64,000 nt of DNA from Streptomyces sp. NBC_01116 (GTDB lineage Bacteria; Actinomycetota; Actinomycetes; Streptomycetales; Streptomycetaceae): contig NZ_CP108644.1 of NCBI RefSeq assembly GCF_041435495.1, positions 8,045,501 to 8,109,500 on the forward strand, in the 5' to 3' direction. A program made the position numbers and the translations under genes. Within the stretch, counting starts at the first letter, position 1; each line of letters starts with the position of its first letter. Of the stretch, positions 51,910 through 60,298 are shown one piece after another. The notes under the pieces were generated by a model. The model was not told the origin of the DNA. It ran no database searches and saw only the letters and a program-made list of their open reading frames with translations.

Positions 51910-52653
51910 ATGTCTTTTCCGCCCTCCGGCCGGCACTCGGGCGCCGCCCACCACGAGTACTGCAACACCGGCCTGTGCTGCCGGTGCCAGATGCGGATCT
52001 GGACGACGAAGGCGGGCAACGAGCGGCTCTGCGGGCCGTGCGCGGCCTGCTGCCAGTCCTGCGGCCGGGCGCCCGCGCCCCACCTGGACGGTCTCGACGG
52101 AGGGCTGTGCGCCGAGTGCCGCGGCCTGTGCGGGCGCTGCCACGCCCCGAAACGGCCCGACGGAACCTGTTCCTGCGACCGCTGGCGCGAGAACGCCAAG
52201 AGCAACCCGCGCGGCTATGTCCTCCAGGCGTTGCCGCAGCAGCTCCTCCAGGCGCTCGGCGGCCGGGTCCCGAGCACCGTCCACGACCTGATTCACCAGG
52301 AGCTGGCGAACCGCAGCGCGGGTCTCCTCCGTGAGCGCATCGAACGCCGCTGGAACCTGCGCTGGGCCCACGCCCTCAACGAGAAGGACGAGGACGGCCG
52401 CCGCCGCTGGAGCGCCCAGGACATCGCCGAACAGCTGCTGATGCCCGGCTCGTGCTCCGACCCGCAGTGCGAGGACGGCCACCGTGTCACCACCGACACC
52501 CCGTGCACCCGCTGCCGGCAGCCGCTGCACCGCTTCGTCACCTCGGTCGCCGACCACACCGCGACGCCGGAGCACGCCCGGGCGGCGGCGGCCCGCATCC
52601 GCCGGGCGATGCTGGAGAACCGCTCGCACCGGAAGCCTCCGCCGCGCGGATAG
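51910..52653 (+). CDS. Cys-rich zinc-ribbon-like hypothetical protein
   Basis: 247 aa from ATG 51910; no good ribosome site is seen. The first ~90 residues carry many CxxC pairs (YCNTGLCCRCQMRIW, LCGPCAACCQSCG, LCAECRGLCGRCH, CSCDRW), with two more pairs near the end (CSDPQCEDGH, PCTRCRQPL), which suggests several zinc ribbons around a helical centre. Not recognised. Its TAG stop is at the edge of a MITE-like element, so the original C-terminus may have been longer. Confidence 0.75.
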   Translation: MSFPPSGRHSGAAHHEYCNTGLCCRCQMRIWTTKAGNERLCGPCAACCQSCGRAPAPHLDGLDGGLCAECRGLCGRCHAPKRPDGTCSCDRWRENAKSNPRGYVLQALPQQLLQALGGRVPSTVHDLIHQELANRSAGLLRERIERRWNLRWAHALNEKDEDGRRRWSAQDIAEQLLMPGSCSDPQCEDGHRVTTDTPCTRCRQPLHRFVTSVADHTATPEHARAAAARIRRAMLENRSHRKPPPRG

Positions 52654-52814
52654 GGCCTTTCGTTTGGATCATGTCGGGCTCGCGGGGTCCGGTGCGCGCA
52701 TCTGCGGCGTTGTCGTCAGTCGCCCATGCTCCGCAGTGACTCCCTCCTCCGCCTTGCAGCCGCACGCACCGGACCCCGCTCCCTGATCCGACCTGATCCA
52801 AACGAAAGACCCTA
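52651..52814. mobile_element. MITE-like element 1
   Basis: Flanked by TA on each side (52651-52652, 52813-52814). Terminal inverted repeats of 19 nt with one mismatch: GGGCCTTTCGTTTGGATCA (52653-52671) and its complement at 52794-52812. An inner perfect 15-nt inverted pair lies at 52682-52696 and 52765-52779. No ORF of its own. The interior is shared, in opposite orientation, with the element at 62.9 kb. Probably moved in trans by an IS enzyme coded elsewhere. Confidence 0.82.
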
Positions 52815-52971
52815 GGGCGCCGCGCGGTGTGTTGCGGGCGTTGCCGCACGTGGCGCGGTGTTGCGGCGGCGTGTCGGGCACGCGAAACCCTTCTCGTCTC
52901 CATGGACACTTCACGGTGCGGCTCCTAACGTCGGGCGGCGGCGCGACCCCCGTCCGTAACCGAGGAGCCCG

Positions 52972-54561
52972 ATGCCCCCGCCGTACCGCAGAGCGCTCGC
53001 CCGTGCTTTGGCCCTGACCCTCGCCGTCGCCACGTTCACGCTGGCCGGGCCCACATCCCCCGCAGTGGCCGACGAGATCCCCAGAGCCCCCGGCCACCGC
53101 CTGGTCGAGAGGTACGAGGGAGCCCCCGCCACCGCGTCGCCGGTCCCCGGACAGGCGCCCCCGCAGCACCCCTTCCTCGCGCCCAACGGGCGCAGCGGCA
53201 TGCACGCGGACGCGGCGGGCAGCGGCACCCATCCCTACGCCGGACCGCTCGGCCGGAGCCCCGAGGTGACCAGCGAGAAGATCGCCCCGGTCGGCGGCGA
53301 GTGCGCCACCGCGACGTTCGACGCGGCCGGCCGGCTGATCACGGTCTGCGGGACGTTCACCGGCTTCCTGCTCAAGCTCCTCGACCCGCGCACCCTCGAC
53401 ACGCTCGCCGAGTACAAGCTGCCGCAGCGGTCCTCCACGGTCGAGGCGATCACCCGCCTCGACTTCTCCAGGATCTTCAAGGACACCTCGGGCGGCGCCT
53501 ACTTCTACCTGGACGACCAGGACCGGGTCGTCCTCGCCGACTCGCGCCAGCACATCCTGCGCATCGCCCACCGGCAGGGCGCCGACGGCCGCTGGGAGTT
53601 CGTCGTCGAGGACGACTGGGACCTCACCGGCCATGTCCCGCACGACTGCGTGTCCTGGACCAACCTCTTCCCCAGCGGCACCTGCGACCCGGTGACCTCC
53701 GTGATGCCCGACTGGCAGGGCCGGATCTGGTGGGTCACCCGGCTCGGCCGGGTCGGGACGGTCGACCCGGACACCTCGGCCGTCCGGTCCGTCCGCCTCG
53801 ACGGCGAGGAGATCCAGAACTCGTTCTCCGTGGACCGGGACGCGGTCTCCATCGTCTCCGACCACGCCCTCTACAGCTTCACGGCAGGCCCGGACGGCAC
53901 CCCGCGGATCGGCTGGCGGCAGACGTACGACCGGGGCACCGGCACCAAGCCCGGTTCGGTGAACCAGGGCTCGGGCACCACCCCCGACCTGTTCGGCACC
54001 GGCGAGAAGTACGTCGCGATCACCGACAACGCGGACGACCGGATGAACGTCCTCGTCTTCCGCCGGGGCGCGGACATCCCCGCCGACCGTCGCCTCGTCT
54101 GCTCGGTCCCCGTCTTCGGCCGGGGCCAGTCGACCACCGACAACTCGCTGATCAGCTGGGGCGACAGCCTCGTCGTCGAGAACAACTACGGCTACGAGAA
54201 CCCCGCCTCGCTGCTGCTCGGCCGCAGCGTCGTCGGCGGCGTCACCCGTATCGACGTCAGGCCCGACGGCAGCGGCTGCGACACCGTGTGGGAGAGCGCC
54301 GTCCGCTCGCCCTCCACCGTGCCGAAGCTGTCCACCGCCAACGGGCTGCTCTACTTCTACGAGAAGGAGCCCAACGCGCTCGGCATCGACGCCTGGTATC
54401 TGACCGCCGTCGACTTCCGTACCGGAGAACGCCGCTGGCGCACGCTCACCGGCACCGGACCCGCGTACGACAACAACTGGGCGCCCATCACCATCGGCCC
54501 CGACGGCACCGCGTACGCGGGCGTCTTCAACGGCATCGTCGCGGTGCGCGACACCGCCTGA
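52972..54561 (+). CDS. Secreted beta-propeller-like protein
   Basis: 529 aa from ATG 52972 (GAGGAG 6 nt upstream). Sec signal peptide (RALARALALTLAVATFTLAG) and about 490 mature residues with repeated short beta motifs such as FDAAGRLITVCGTF, DWQGRIWWVTRLGRVGTVDP and IGPDGTAYAGVFNGIVAV, which suggest a PQQ- or SMP-30-like propeller. Four or more Cys could form disulfides. No catalytic motif was recognised. Confidence 0.8.
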   Translation: MPPPYRRALARALALTLAVATFTLAGPTSPAVADEIPRAPGHRLVERYEGAPATASPVPGQAPPQHPFLAPNGRSGMHADAAGSGTHPYAGPLGRSPEVTSEKIAPVGGECATATFDAAGRLITVCGTFTGFLLKLLDPRTLDTLAEYKLPQRSSTVEAITRLDFSRIFKDTSGGAYFYLDDQDRVVLADSRQHILRIAHRQGADGRWEFVVEDDWDLTGHVPHDCVSWTNLFPSGTCDPVTSVMPDWQGRIWWVTRLGRVGTVDPDTSAVRSVRLDGEEIQNSFSVDRDAVSIVSDHALYSFTAGPDGTPRIGWRQTYDRGTGTKPGSVNQGSGTTPDLFGTGEKYVAITDNADDRMNVLVFRRGADIPADRRLVCSVPVFGRGQSTTDNSLISWGDSLVVENNYGYENPASLLLGRSVVGGVTRIDVRPDGSGCDTVWESAVRSPSTVPKLSTANGLLYFYEKEPNALGIDAWYLTAVDFRTGERRWRTLTGTGPAYDNNWAPITIGPDGTAYAGVFNGIVAVRDTA

Positions 54562-54566
54562 CGGGC

Positions 54567-54621
54567 GGGGTGCGGTTCCTCATCCGTCCACCAGACGGGA
54601 ACGGATGAGGAACCGCACCCC
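54567..54621. terminator. 21-bp bidirectional terminator overlapping the DUF779 gene
   Basis: 54567-54587 pairs perfectly with 54601-54621 (21 bp, 13-nt loop). The stem includes the stop and last codons of the minus-strand DUF779 gene and begins 5 nt after the plus-strand stop. Confidence 0.9.
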
Positions 54622-54945
54622 CTCCGGAGCCTCCAGCGAGAACCCGCTGCCGCGGCCCTCCACCACGTCCACGATCAGCCGGGTGTGGGACCACACCTCG
54701 TACTGGTTCCGCGACATCCAGAAGGGCACGCTCTCGGCCATTCCCTCGACGACGAGTTCCGCCAGCAGCACATCGGCGTTCCCGGTGCGGAACTCACCGG
54801 CCGGATAGCACATCGGCGCGCTGCCGTCGCAGCAGCCGCCCGACTGATGGAACATCAACGGACCGTGCTCCGCCCGCAGCCGAAGCAGCAGACCGGCCGC
54901 GCCCGCCGTCAGCTCGACGGCGGGCGATTTCGGGTCACACTCCAT
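54580..54945 (-). CDS. DUF779 protein
   Basis: 121 aa from ATG 54945. The family hallmark HQSGGCCDGSAPMCYPAGEF is intact, with three Cys that could bind metal. DUF779 genes usually sit beside an aldehyde dehydrogenase gene; none is here. Cytoplasmic; function unknown. The last ~13 residues are encoded in the terminator stem. Confidence 0.9.
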   Translation of the reverse strand: MECDPKSPAVELTAGAAGLLLRLRAEHGPLMFHQSGGCCDGSAPMCYPAGEFRTGNADVLLAELVVEGMAESVPFWMSRNQYEVWSHTRLIVDVVEGRGSGFSLEAPEGVRFLIRSRLVDG

Positions 54946-55031
54946 GGACCTGCCCCTTCTCGGCCACGGCGACGCCGCGACAACCGGACGCGAGTCAACT
55001 CGACCGGACGTTGCGACCGGGTTGCACGCCC

Positions 55032-55037
55032 TATGCT
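55032..55037 (+). promoter_or_regulatory. -10 element for a probably leaderless gene
   Basis: TATGCT ends 7 nt before ATG 55045, no ribosome site is present, and TTGCGA (55011-55016) upstream is a weak -35 at a short 15-nt spacing. This suggests a leaderless transcript. Confidence 0.4.
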
Positions 55038-55044
55038 CGCGGCC

Positions 55045-55422
55045 ATGGAGCAACGGGAAGTCGTGAAGCGCGTGATCGGCATCCTCACAGAGGCGCGCGA
55101 AATGCAGCGTCTGCTGGAGGCGGACCTCGAACGGGAAGATCTGGACGCGGGAGCGGGCGCCGTCACCGCCCTGCTGAACGAGACGATGCCCCACATCGCC
55201 ATCCCCGACGACTTCTCCGTGGAGGAGGTGGTCACCGTCGTCGGGCGCGAGGTCGGCGGTGCGGTCGAACAGCTCGTGAGCGCCTTCACCCTCGCGTTCA
55301 CGATGCTGGCCCAGGTCCACGACTCCGGGCAGACCGACGTGTCGTCGGCGGACGTCCTCCAGGACCTCGCGCTGCGGGTCGAGGGCGGCGGACCGGACGA
55401 CGACGAGAATCCCCTGCTGTAG
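55045..55422 (+). CDS. Hypothetical acidic helical protein
   Basis: 125 aa from ATG 55045; ATG 55033 is an in-frame alternative. Mostly helical and acidic (REVVKRVIGILTEAREMQRLLEADLERED; VTVVGREVGGAVEQLVSAFT), ending GGGPDDDENPLL. No known domain. Precedes a CsbD-like stress gene by 75 nt. Confidence 0.65.
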   Translation: MEQREVVKRVIGILTEAREMQRLLEADLEREDLDAGAGAVTALLNETMPHIAIPDDFSVEEVVTVVGREVGGAVEQLVSAFTLAFTMLAQVHDSGQTDVSSADVLQDLALRVEGGGPDDDENPLL

Positions 55423-55442
55423 CGGCCTGCGTTCCGCCGCGC

Positions 55443-55448
55443 GGGTAT
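55443..55448 (+). promoter_or_regulatory. Possible sigma-B-type -10 for the CsbD-like gene
   Basis: GGGTAT matches the Streptomyces sigma-B-family -10 (GGGTAC/T). A GTTC at 55431-55434 is too close to be the usual -35, so support is partial. CsbD-like genes are commonly under stress sigma factors. Confidence 0.35.
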
Positions 55449-55497
55449 GCATAGTGGAGGGGAAAGCGCGTATCTCCCTCGCGGCATGGAGGCAGCT

Positions 55498-55677
55498 GTG
55501 GGAAAGAGCACCGACATCGCCCGCGCCAAGGCGCGGAGGCTCAAAGGCATGATCAAGGAGTCGGACGGCATCGCCCTCGAGAACGAGCGGCTGAAGGCCG
55601 AGGGCAGGAAGGAACAGGCCGAGGCCCGCCGCGAGGAGGCCCTGGCACGCGCGGCGCGGACGGCCTCCGACCGCTGA
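55498..55677 (+). CDS. CsbD-like small stress protein
   Basis: 59 aa from GTG 55498, with GGAGG 5 nt upstream (55488-55492). Highly charged and helical: KARRLKGMIKESDG, ENERLKAEGRKEQAEARRE, matching the CsbD pattern (KGxxKExxG...GnxxLxaeGxxxqaxG). CsbD proteins are general stress proteins of unclear mechanism. A strong terminator follows at once. Confidence 0.78.
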   Translation: MGKSTDIARAKARRLKGMIKESDGIALENERLKAEGRKEQAEARREEALARAARTASDR

Positions 55678-55682
55678 GAGAG

Positions 55683-55723
55683 CGAAGGCGCCCGTGCCGT
55701 CACGTACGGCACGGGCGCCTTCG
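55683..55723. terminator. Strong terminator after the CsbD-like gene
   Basis: 18-bp perfect stem (55683-55700 with 55706-55723) and cacgt loop, starting 6 nt after the stop codon. Confidence 0.9.
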
Positions 55724-55734
55724 CGAGTCCGACC

Positions 55735-55821
55735 GGCGCCCGCGGAGGCTGCTACTGGCGCCCGCAGAGGCGGCCCTCCCCGGCGCTCGGGGAGGCCGCC
55801 GTCCCCGGCGCCCGTGGAGGC
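55735..55821. repeat. Four degenerate 15-nt repeats
   Basis: GGCGCCCGCGGAGGC-like units at 55735-55749, 55757-55771, 55782-55796 and 55807-55821, spaced 22-25 nt. They fill much of the 219-nt gap before the DUF6480-like gene. No ORF or palindrome explains them. Confidence 0.6.
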
Positions 55822-55942
55822 CTCGCCGCACGGCGTGCTCGCTTCCGGAGGCCCTGCGCTCCGCGTACGAAGACATCGGCCCGCCCGCACCCCTCCGGCA
55901 GCGCGGCGGTGATCCGGCGCGCCGAATCGGAGACCTCGCGGC

Positions 55943-56125
55943 TCACCCGTAGCCGAAGATCCGGGCGAGGAAGAACCCGGCGACCACCAGCGCTCCGATC
56001 ACGATCAGAGCGGTCCAGAGGCCGGGGTGCTCCCATATTCCTCCGTCCGCGCGTTCCTCGTGGGCCTCGCTGATGGAACCCTCGGCCGGCGGTGTCTCTC
56101 CTGGGGGATTCAGTAGAACAGCCAT
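55943..56125 (-). CDS. Small one-helix membrane protein (DUF6480-like)
   Basis: 60 aa from ATG 56125. The N-terminus NPPGETPPAEGSISEAHEE and C-terminal helix WTALIVIGALVVAGFFLARI fit what I recall as DUF6480, a Streptomyces family with the PPGETPPAEGS motif. GGAGG is only one nt from the ATG, so the start is not certain. Function unknown. Confidence 0.75.
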   Translation of the reverse strand: MAVLLNPPGETPPAEGSISEAHEERADGGIWEHPGLWTALIVIGALVVAGFFLARIFGYG

Positions 56126-56210
56126 GCCTCCAGGGTCTCTCCGTCCGAGCCCCGCCGCACGCCCACGACATCGTGGAGGGCCGATGCCTCCCTCGGCAGG
56201 CGGAGGGAAA

Positions 56211-56237
56211 GCCTCACCCTCGACCTCAGGGTGAGGC
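56211..56237. repeat. 10-bp dyad in an intergenic gap
   Basis: GCCTCACCCT (56211-56220) and AGGGTGAGGC (56228-56237) form a perfect dyad between two divergent small genes (56126-56394). It could be a shared operator. Confidence 0.4.
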
Positions 56238-56394
56238 CAGGGCTCCTCCGCCGGGTCGTCCTGGACGCGCCCGCCGACGCGGAGGCCCTGTCGACACCCC
56301 GCTTCCGGCACGGGAGCGCGGGCCGTGCGGGATGCGAGGGCGGCCGGTCGCTGGTTCGCTGGGTGCAGAGGTCCCCAGCGTCCAAGGAGTGGTG

Positions 56395-56586
56395 ATGAGC
56401 GGTTCGGACGAACCCGCCGACCTGGCTCGGCAGATGCGTGAGAAGGCCCAACAGCTCGCGGAGGCCGCGAAGCACGCGAGCGACCCGCACGAGCGCGAGC
56501 GGCTGGAGAAGAAGTCCCGGACGATCCGGGACCGGAGCGAGCAGCAGAGCGCCATGGAAGCCGGGGACATCTACCCCCAGAAGTAG
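56395..56586 (+). CDS. Small hydrophilic protein (DUF6381-like)
   Basis: 63 aa from ATG 56395 (AAGGAG 5 nt upstream). Charged helical body (ARQMREKAQQLAEAAKHASD, RERLEKKSRTIRDRSEQQS) and the ending MEAGDIYPQK, which fits the DUF6381 family as I recall it. Probably stress-related by analogy with the neighbouring small genes; no direct evidence. Confidence 0.78.
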   Translation: MSGSDEPADLARQMREKAQQLAEAAKHASDPHERERLEKKSRTIRDRSEQQSAMEAGDIYPQK

Positions 56587-56597
56587 CCCGGCCGACA

Positions 56598-56647
56598 TGT
56601 CCGCCCGCTTCCGGAGGGACCTGCGTGCCCCCGGAAGCGGGCGGACA
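56598..56647. terminator. Terminator after the DUF6381-like gene
   Basis: 17-bp perfect stem (56598-56614 with 56631-56647), 16-nt loop, followed by cgttt. Lies between convergent genes (stops at 56586 and 56705). Confidence 0.87.
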
Positions 56648-56704
56648 CGTTTCCCCGGAGGCCGGACGCGTGCCCCGGCCGGCCGACGCGTGCCCCCGAC
56701 GCGG

Positions 56705-57712
56705 TCAGCCGGCCCACTCCAGGAGCCGGTCCGCGCTCCAGGTCGTCACCACCCGGTCGGCCGCCACTCCGCACTCCTCGGCCCGGGCGCACCCCGACCG
56801 CTGCCAGTCGAGCTGCCCCGGCGCGTGCGCGTCCGTGTCGATCGCGAACAGCGCCCCCGCCGCGACGGCCGCGCGCAGCAGCCGCAGTGGCGGATCCCGC
56901 CGCTCCGGGCGGCAGTTGATCTCCACCGCCGTGCCCGCCTCGGCGCAGGCCGCGAAGACCCGGTCCGCGTCGAACCGCGACTCCGGACGGCCGCGCCCGG
57001 CCAGCAGACGTCCCGTGCAGTGGCCGAGCACATCGGCCCGCGGATGCCGTACCGCCGTCTCCAGGCGCCGCGTCATCGGCCCCGGGTCCATCCGCAGCTT
57101 GGAGTGGACGGAGACCACGACGACGTCGAGCCGCTCCAGCAGCTCGGGCTCCTGATCGAGCGAACCGTCCGGGAGGATGTCGCACTCGATCCCCGTCAGC
57201 AGCCGGAACGGGGCCCACTCCTCGTTCAGCCGCTCCACCACCGCGAGCTGCTCCCGCAGCCGCTCCGGCGACAGGCCGCGCGCCACCGTCAGCCGGGGCG
57301 AGTGGTCGGTGAGGACGGCCCACGCGTGCCCCAGCTCCGCGGCGGTCCGGCCCATCTCCTCGATCGGACTGCCCCCGTCCGACCAGTCCGAGTGCAGATG
57401 GCAGTCGCCCGTCAGCCGGGCGAAGAGCTCCCCGCCCCCCTCGACGGGCGGCTCGGCGGCGGCTTCCTTCTCCAGCCGGTCCAGATACCCGGGCGTCTCC
57501 CCGGCCAGGGCCTCGCGGATCACCTCGGCGGTGCGGGGGCCGATCCCGGCGACCGACTCCAGGGAGTTCGCGGCCACCCGCTCGGCCGCTTCCCCGGCGG
57601 CCATCGCATCCACGGCGCCCGCGGCCGTACGGAAGGCCTTCACCCGATAGGTGGCGGCCTGCGAGCGTTCCAGCAGGAAGGCGATCCGCCGCAGAGCGGT
57701 GACCGGGTCCAT
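56705..57712 (-). CDS. PHP-domain phosphoesterase with helix-hairpin-helix N-terminus (PolX-like)
   Basis: 335 aa from ATG 57712 (GGAGG 5 nt upstream). Residues about 1-80 hold an HhH-type DNA-binding region (VAANSLESVAGIGPRTAEVI). The PHP domain follows with metal-binding motifs GDCHLHSDWSDGG, LTDHSPRLT, GIECDIL, VVSVHSKL, VLGHCTGR and IDTDAHAPGQ. It lacks the X-family polymerase domain of full PolX. Probably a DNA-repair or phosphatase enzyme. Confidence 0.88.
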   Translation of the reverse strand: MDPVTALRRIAFLLERSQAATYRVKAFRTAAGAVDAMAAGEAAERVAANSLESVAGIGPRTAEVIREALAGETPGYLDRLEKEAAAEPPVEGGGELFARLTGDCHLHSDWSDGGSPIEEMGRTAAELGHAWAVLTDHSPRLTVARGLSPERLREQLAVVERLNEEWAPFRLLTGIECDILPDGSLDQEPELLERLDVVVVSVHSKLRMDPGPMTRRLETAVRHPRADVLGHCTGRLLAGRGRPESRFDADRVFAACAEAGTAVEINCRPERRDPPLRLLRAAVAAGALFAIDTDAHAPGQLDWQRSGCARAEECGVAADRVVTTWSADRLLEWAG

Positions 57713-57826
57713 CGGCACCTCCAGCAGGAGCCTCCGCGGCCGACGCAGGACCGCGCCGGGCCATCCGCCCGCCCCACCAGGATGGGCGCATCCGCACCCG
57801 CGCGCCTCCGCGCCGCGGTCGCCGCT

Positions 57827-59329
57827 TCAGGGCGCGGTCCCCCCGGCGTCCGCCGCGGACACCCAGCGGCCGGTGGCCGTGTCGTAGTCGTGCCCGGGCC
57901 GCCCCCGTACCCCGCTCGTGCGGAACGGCCGTCCGCCGTCGTCCACGCGCACCGTGCCGGACCGGCCGCCGGCGCTCCAGGTCAGCTCGGCGAACCAGTC
58001 GCAGTCGCAGCCGACCGTACGACCCGTGATCAGCAGGACCTCGGGATCGGTGACGGAGACGCTGTACGGGAAGGCCACCGCCTCGATGGGCTCGCCCGAG
58101 TCGTTGCCCGCGACCGGACGCGCGACGGGGCGGGGCACGTCGAGATCCACGTCGAACATCCTCGGGGTGAGGGCCCCGCCGCAGCCGGAGCTCATCCGGT
58201 AGACCCGGCCCTCCGCCGGCGAACGACGCTCGACCACCCGGATCCGCAGGGCCTCCAGCACCACGGCCCGCTCGTCCCGCCCCTGCAACGTGATCCGGAC
58301 ACCGGCCTCGCCCGCGTGCACCGCGCCGAGCGCCCCGGCCCAGGACTCCGCGTCCGCCTCCACCGGGGGCGGCGGAACGGCGGCGGGCGCCCGGTCGACC
58401 AGGTAGGAGTGGTCACAGCCGTTCTTCCAGACGTGGTCGTCCGCGGTCCAGGTGAACGGCACACGTCCGGTCCTCGGGGCCGGGGCTCCTCCGGACGGCC
58501 CGGGGAGTGCCTCCCCGCGCGGTCCGACGCCGGGCGGCCCGCTCGGCCGGGCGCCGCCGGACGGCGTTGCGCGCGGGGTCCCGCTCGGCGTGGCCCGCGG
58601 CTTCCCGGGCGTGGGGGAGCCGGAAGGCGACGGCTCCGGGCTGTCCGCCGGAGGGCCGCCCGGCCGCTGGGCCACCGAAGGGCTCCGGCCCGGGGCCGGG
58701 AGCGTCGTCCCTCCGAGAGCCGCGATCAGGGCGAGGACCAGGGCCGCGGCGGCGAGGACGCCGATCCCCTGCCCGTACCGTCGTGCCCGACGCGAGCGGA
58801 ACAGCGGCCTCCGGGGAGGCCCGCTCCCGATCGTGGCCACCTCCTCGGAGCCGGAATCCCGCCCCGGGCGAGGCTCGTCCTCGCCTGACCGAACCGGGGC
58901 CGTGGACGGCGGCGGCCCGGACACGGTCCCGCCGGACGGACCGGCCCCGGAGGCGTGGGGCGCCGCCCGCCGCCCGGGCGGTGGCGCCTCCCCGGCCGGA
59001 GCGTCCACCGGCGCGACCTCCACCCGCACGACCTCGGACGGCGCCGCCTCCGCGGCCCCCTGCCTGTCGAGGCGTTCGCGGTCGGCCAGCATCCACAGGC
59101 GGTGCAGCGCCTCCCGCTCCCCGGCCGGTGCGCCGCACAGGCGGGCCAGCCGCTCCACGGGGGCGAACTCCGCGGGCACCGTCCGCCCCGTGCAGTACCG
59201 GTGCAGCGTCGAGCCGCTGACCCCGATGCGGCGGGCCAGCGACGCGTACGTCCGGCCCGACCGCTCCCGCAGCGCGCTCAGCCGCTCCGCCAGCACCGCC
59301 CGTGCGGCCCCCTCGGCGTCACCCGACAC
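57827..59329 (-). CDS. Membrane-anchored XRE regulator with extracellular domain
   Basis: 500 aa from GTG 59329 (GGAGG upstream). N-terminal HTH (about 12-75: SALRERSGRTYASLARRIGV, STLHRYCTGRTVPAEF). A Pro/Gly-rich stretch leads to one membrane helix (about 190-212: GQGIGVLAAAALVLALIAAL), a long Pro/Ser linker and a Cys-containing outer domain (about 300-490: WTADDHVWKNGCDHSYLVDR, TVGCDCDWFAELTW). A transmembrane DNA-binding protein of this type could sense an outside signal directly, as ToxR-like proteins do. I recall the family in Streptomyces but no studied member. Confidence 0.82.
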   Translation of the reverse strand: MSGDAEGAARAVLAERLSALRERSGRTYASLARRIGVSGSTLHRYCTGRTVPAEFAPVERLARLCGAPAGEREALHRLWMLADRERLDRQGAAEAAPSEVVRVEVAPVDAPAGEAPPPGRRAAPHASGAGPSGGTVSGPPPSTAPVRSGEDEPRPGRDSGSEEVATIGSGPPRRPLFRSRRARRYGQGIGVLAAAALVLALIAALGGTTLPAPGRSPSVAQRPGGPPADSPEPSPSGSPTPGKPRATPSGTPRATPSGGARPSGPPGVGPRGEALPGPSGGAPAPRTGRVPFTWTADDHVWKNGCDHSYLVDRAPAAVPPPPVEADAESWAGALGAVHAGEAGVRITLQGRDERAVVLEALRIRVVERRSPAEGRVYRMSSGCGGALTPRMFDVDLDVPRPVARPVAGNDSGEPIEAVAFPYSVSVTDPEVLLITGRTVGCDCDWFAELTWSAGGRSGTVRVDDGGRPFRTSGVRGRPGHDYDTATGRWVSAADAGGTAP

Positions 59330-59598
59330 GCTCGACCTCCCCCGCAGCCGTCCCCAGGGCGTTCCAGCCCCCCGAGAACACCCACGTCACCAGGGGTGGG
59401 ACGGTTCCAGCCCGGCGCGAAGCCGTGTCGTGCTTGTCCGGGCCCGGGCGGCGGCCCAGGCTGGTGTCCGTTCCCGTACCGCCGCCGCAGGGCTCCTTCA
59501 CCGGACCCCGTACGCCGGCGCGCCGCCGTACGACCACCTGACCACCCCGCCCGCACGGCCCGAACCATCCGAACCATCCGAAACGGGGAAACCTCACC

Positions 59599-60216
59599 AT
59601 GCGTACTCTTCGGACCGCCCTTCTGACCGCCGCTGTCGCCGGCCTGACCGTCACCGCCCTGGCCCAGGTGCCCGCCACCGCGGCGCCGGCCCCCGCTCCC
59701 GTCCAGCCGAAGTTCCTGAGCGCGGGCCAGCTGCCCGCCTCCCTCACCCCCTGGACGGCCGGTCCGGTACGCCAGGGAGTGCCGGCGGAAGGGTCGGTGT
59801 GCACCGCGGGCATCGCCCCGGCGACCGGCACCCGCCACCGTGACTTCCGCACCGAACTGGACACCGGCGCCCGCCAGACCATCACGGTCGCCGCCACCAC
59901 CGCTCGGGCCGAGGCGCTCGCCGCCGAACTGCGCGGCGCCCTGGAGACCTGCCTCGACCGGCTGAAGGAGCAGGACCCCGGCCTGGAGGGGGAGGCGTTC
60001 TACCAGGGCCGCGTCGCCATCGAGGAGGGCGCGCACGTCTACAGCATCGACACGTCCTACCCGGAGGTCGGCTCCACCGACATCGGGCTCTACTCCGTGG
60101 GCCGCGACGGCAGGGCGGTGACCGTCGTCGAGTGGGGACAGCTGGGCGAACTCGACGGCGCTCCGCTGGAGGGCTTCAAGAAGACGACACGCACCGCCGT
60201 CGCCAAGCTGTACTGA
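59599..60216 (+). CDS. Secreted hypothetical protein
   Basis: 205 aa from ATG 59599. Sec signal peptide (TALLTAAVAGLTVTALAQVPATAA), then about 175 residues with one Cys pair (SVCTAGI, ALETCLDRL) that may form a disulfide. Sequence such as IDTSYPEVGSTDIGLYSVG suggests a PknH sensor-like or lipid-binding fold, weakly. A 269-nt gap precedes it with a 10-nt cgaaccatcc repeat near 59561-59580, possibly a control site. Confidence 0.7.
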   Translation: MRTLRTALLTAAVAGLTVTALAQVPATAAPAPAPVQPKFLSAGQLPASLTPWTAGPVRQGVPAEGSVCTAGIAPATGTRHRDFRTELDTGARQTITVAATTARAEALAAELRGALETCLDRLKEQDPGLEGEAFYQGRVAIEEGAHVYSIDTSYPEVGSTDIGLYSVGRDGRAVTVVEWGQLGELDGAPLEGFKKTTRTAVAKLY

Positions 60217-60298
60217 GGCCACTGTCCGCGACCGGCCGTCGGGGGGCGGCCGGTCGCCGGAGGTGCGGGGTACCCCGCACCGGGAGCATGCTGGCTGT

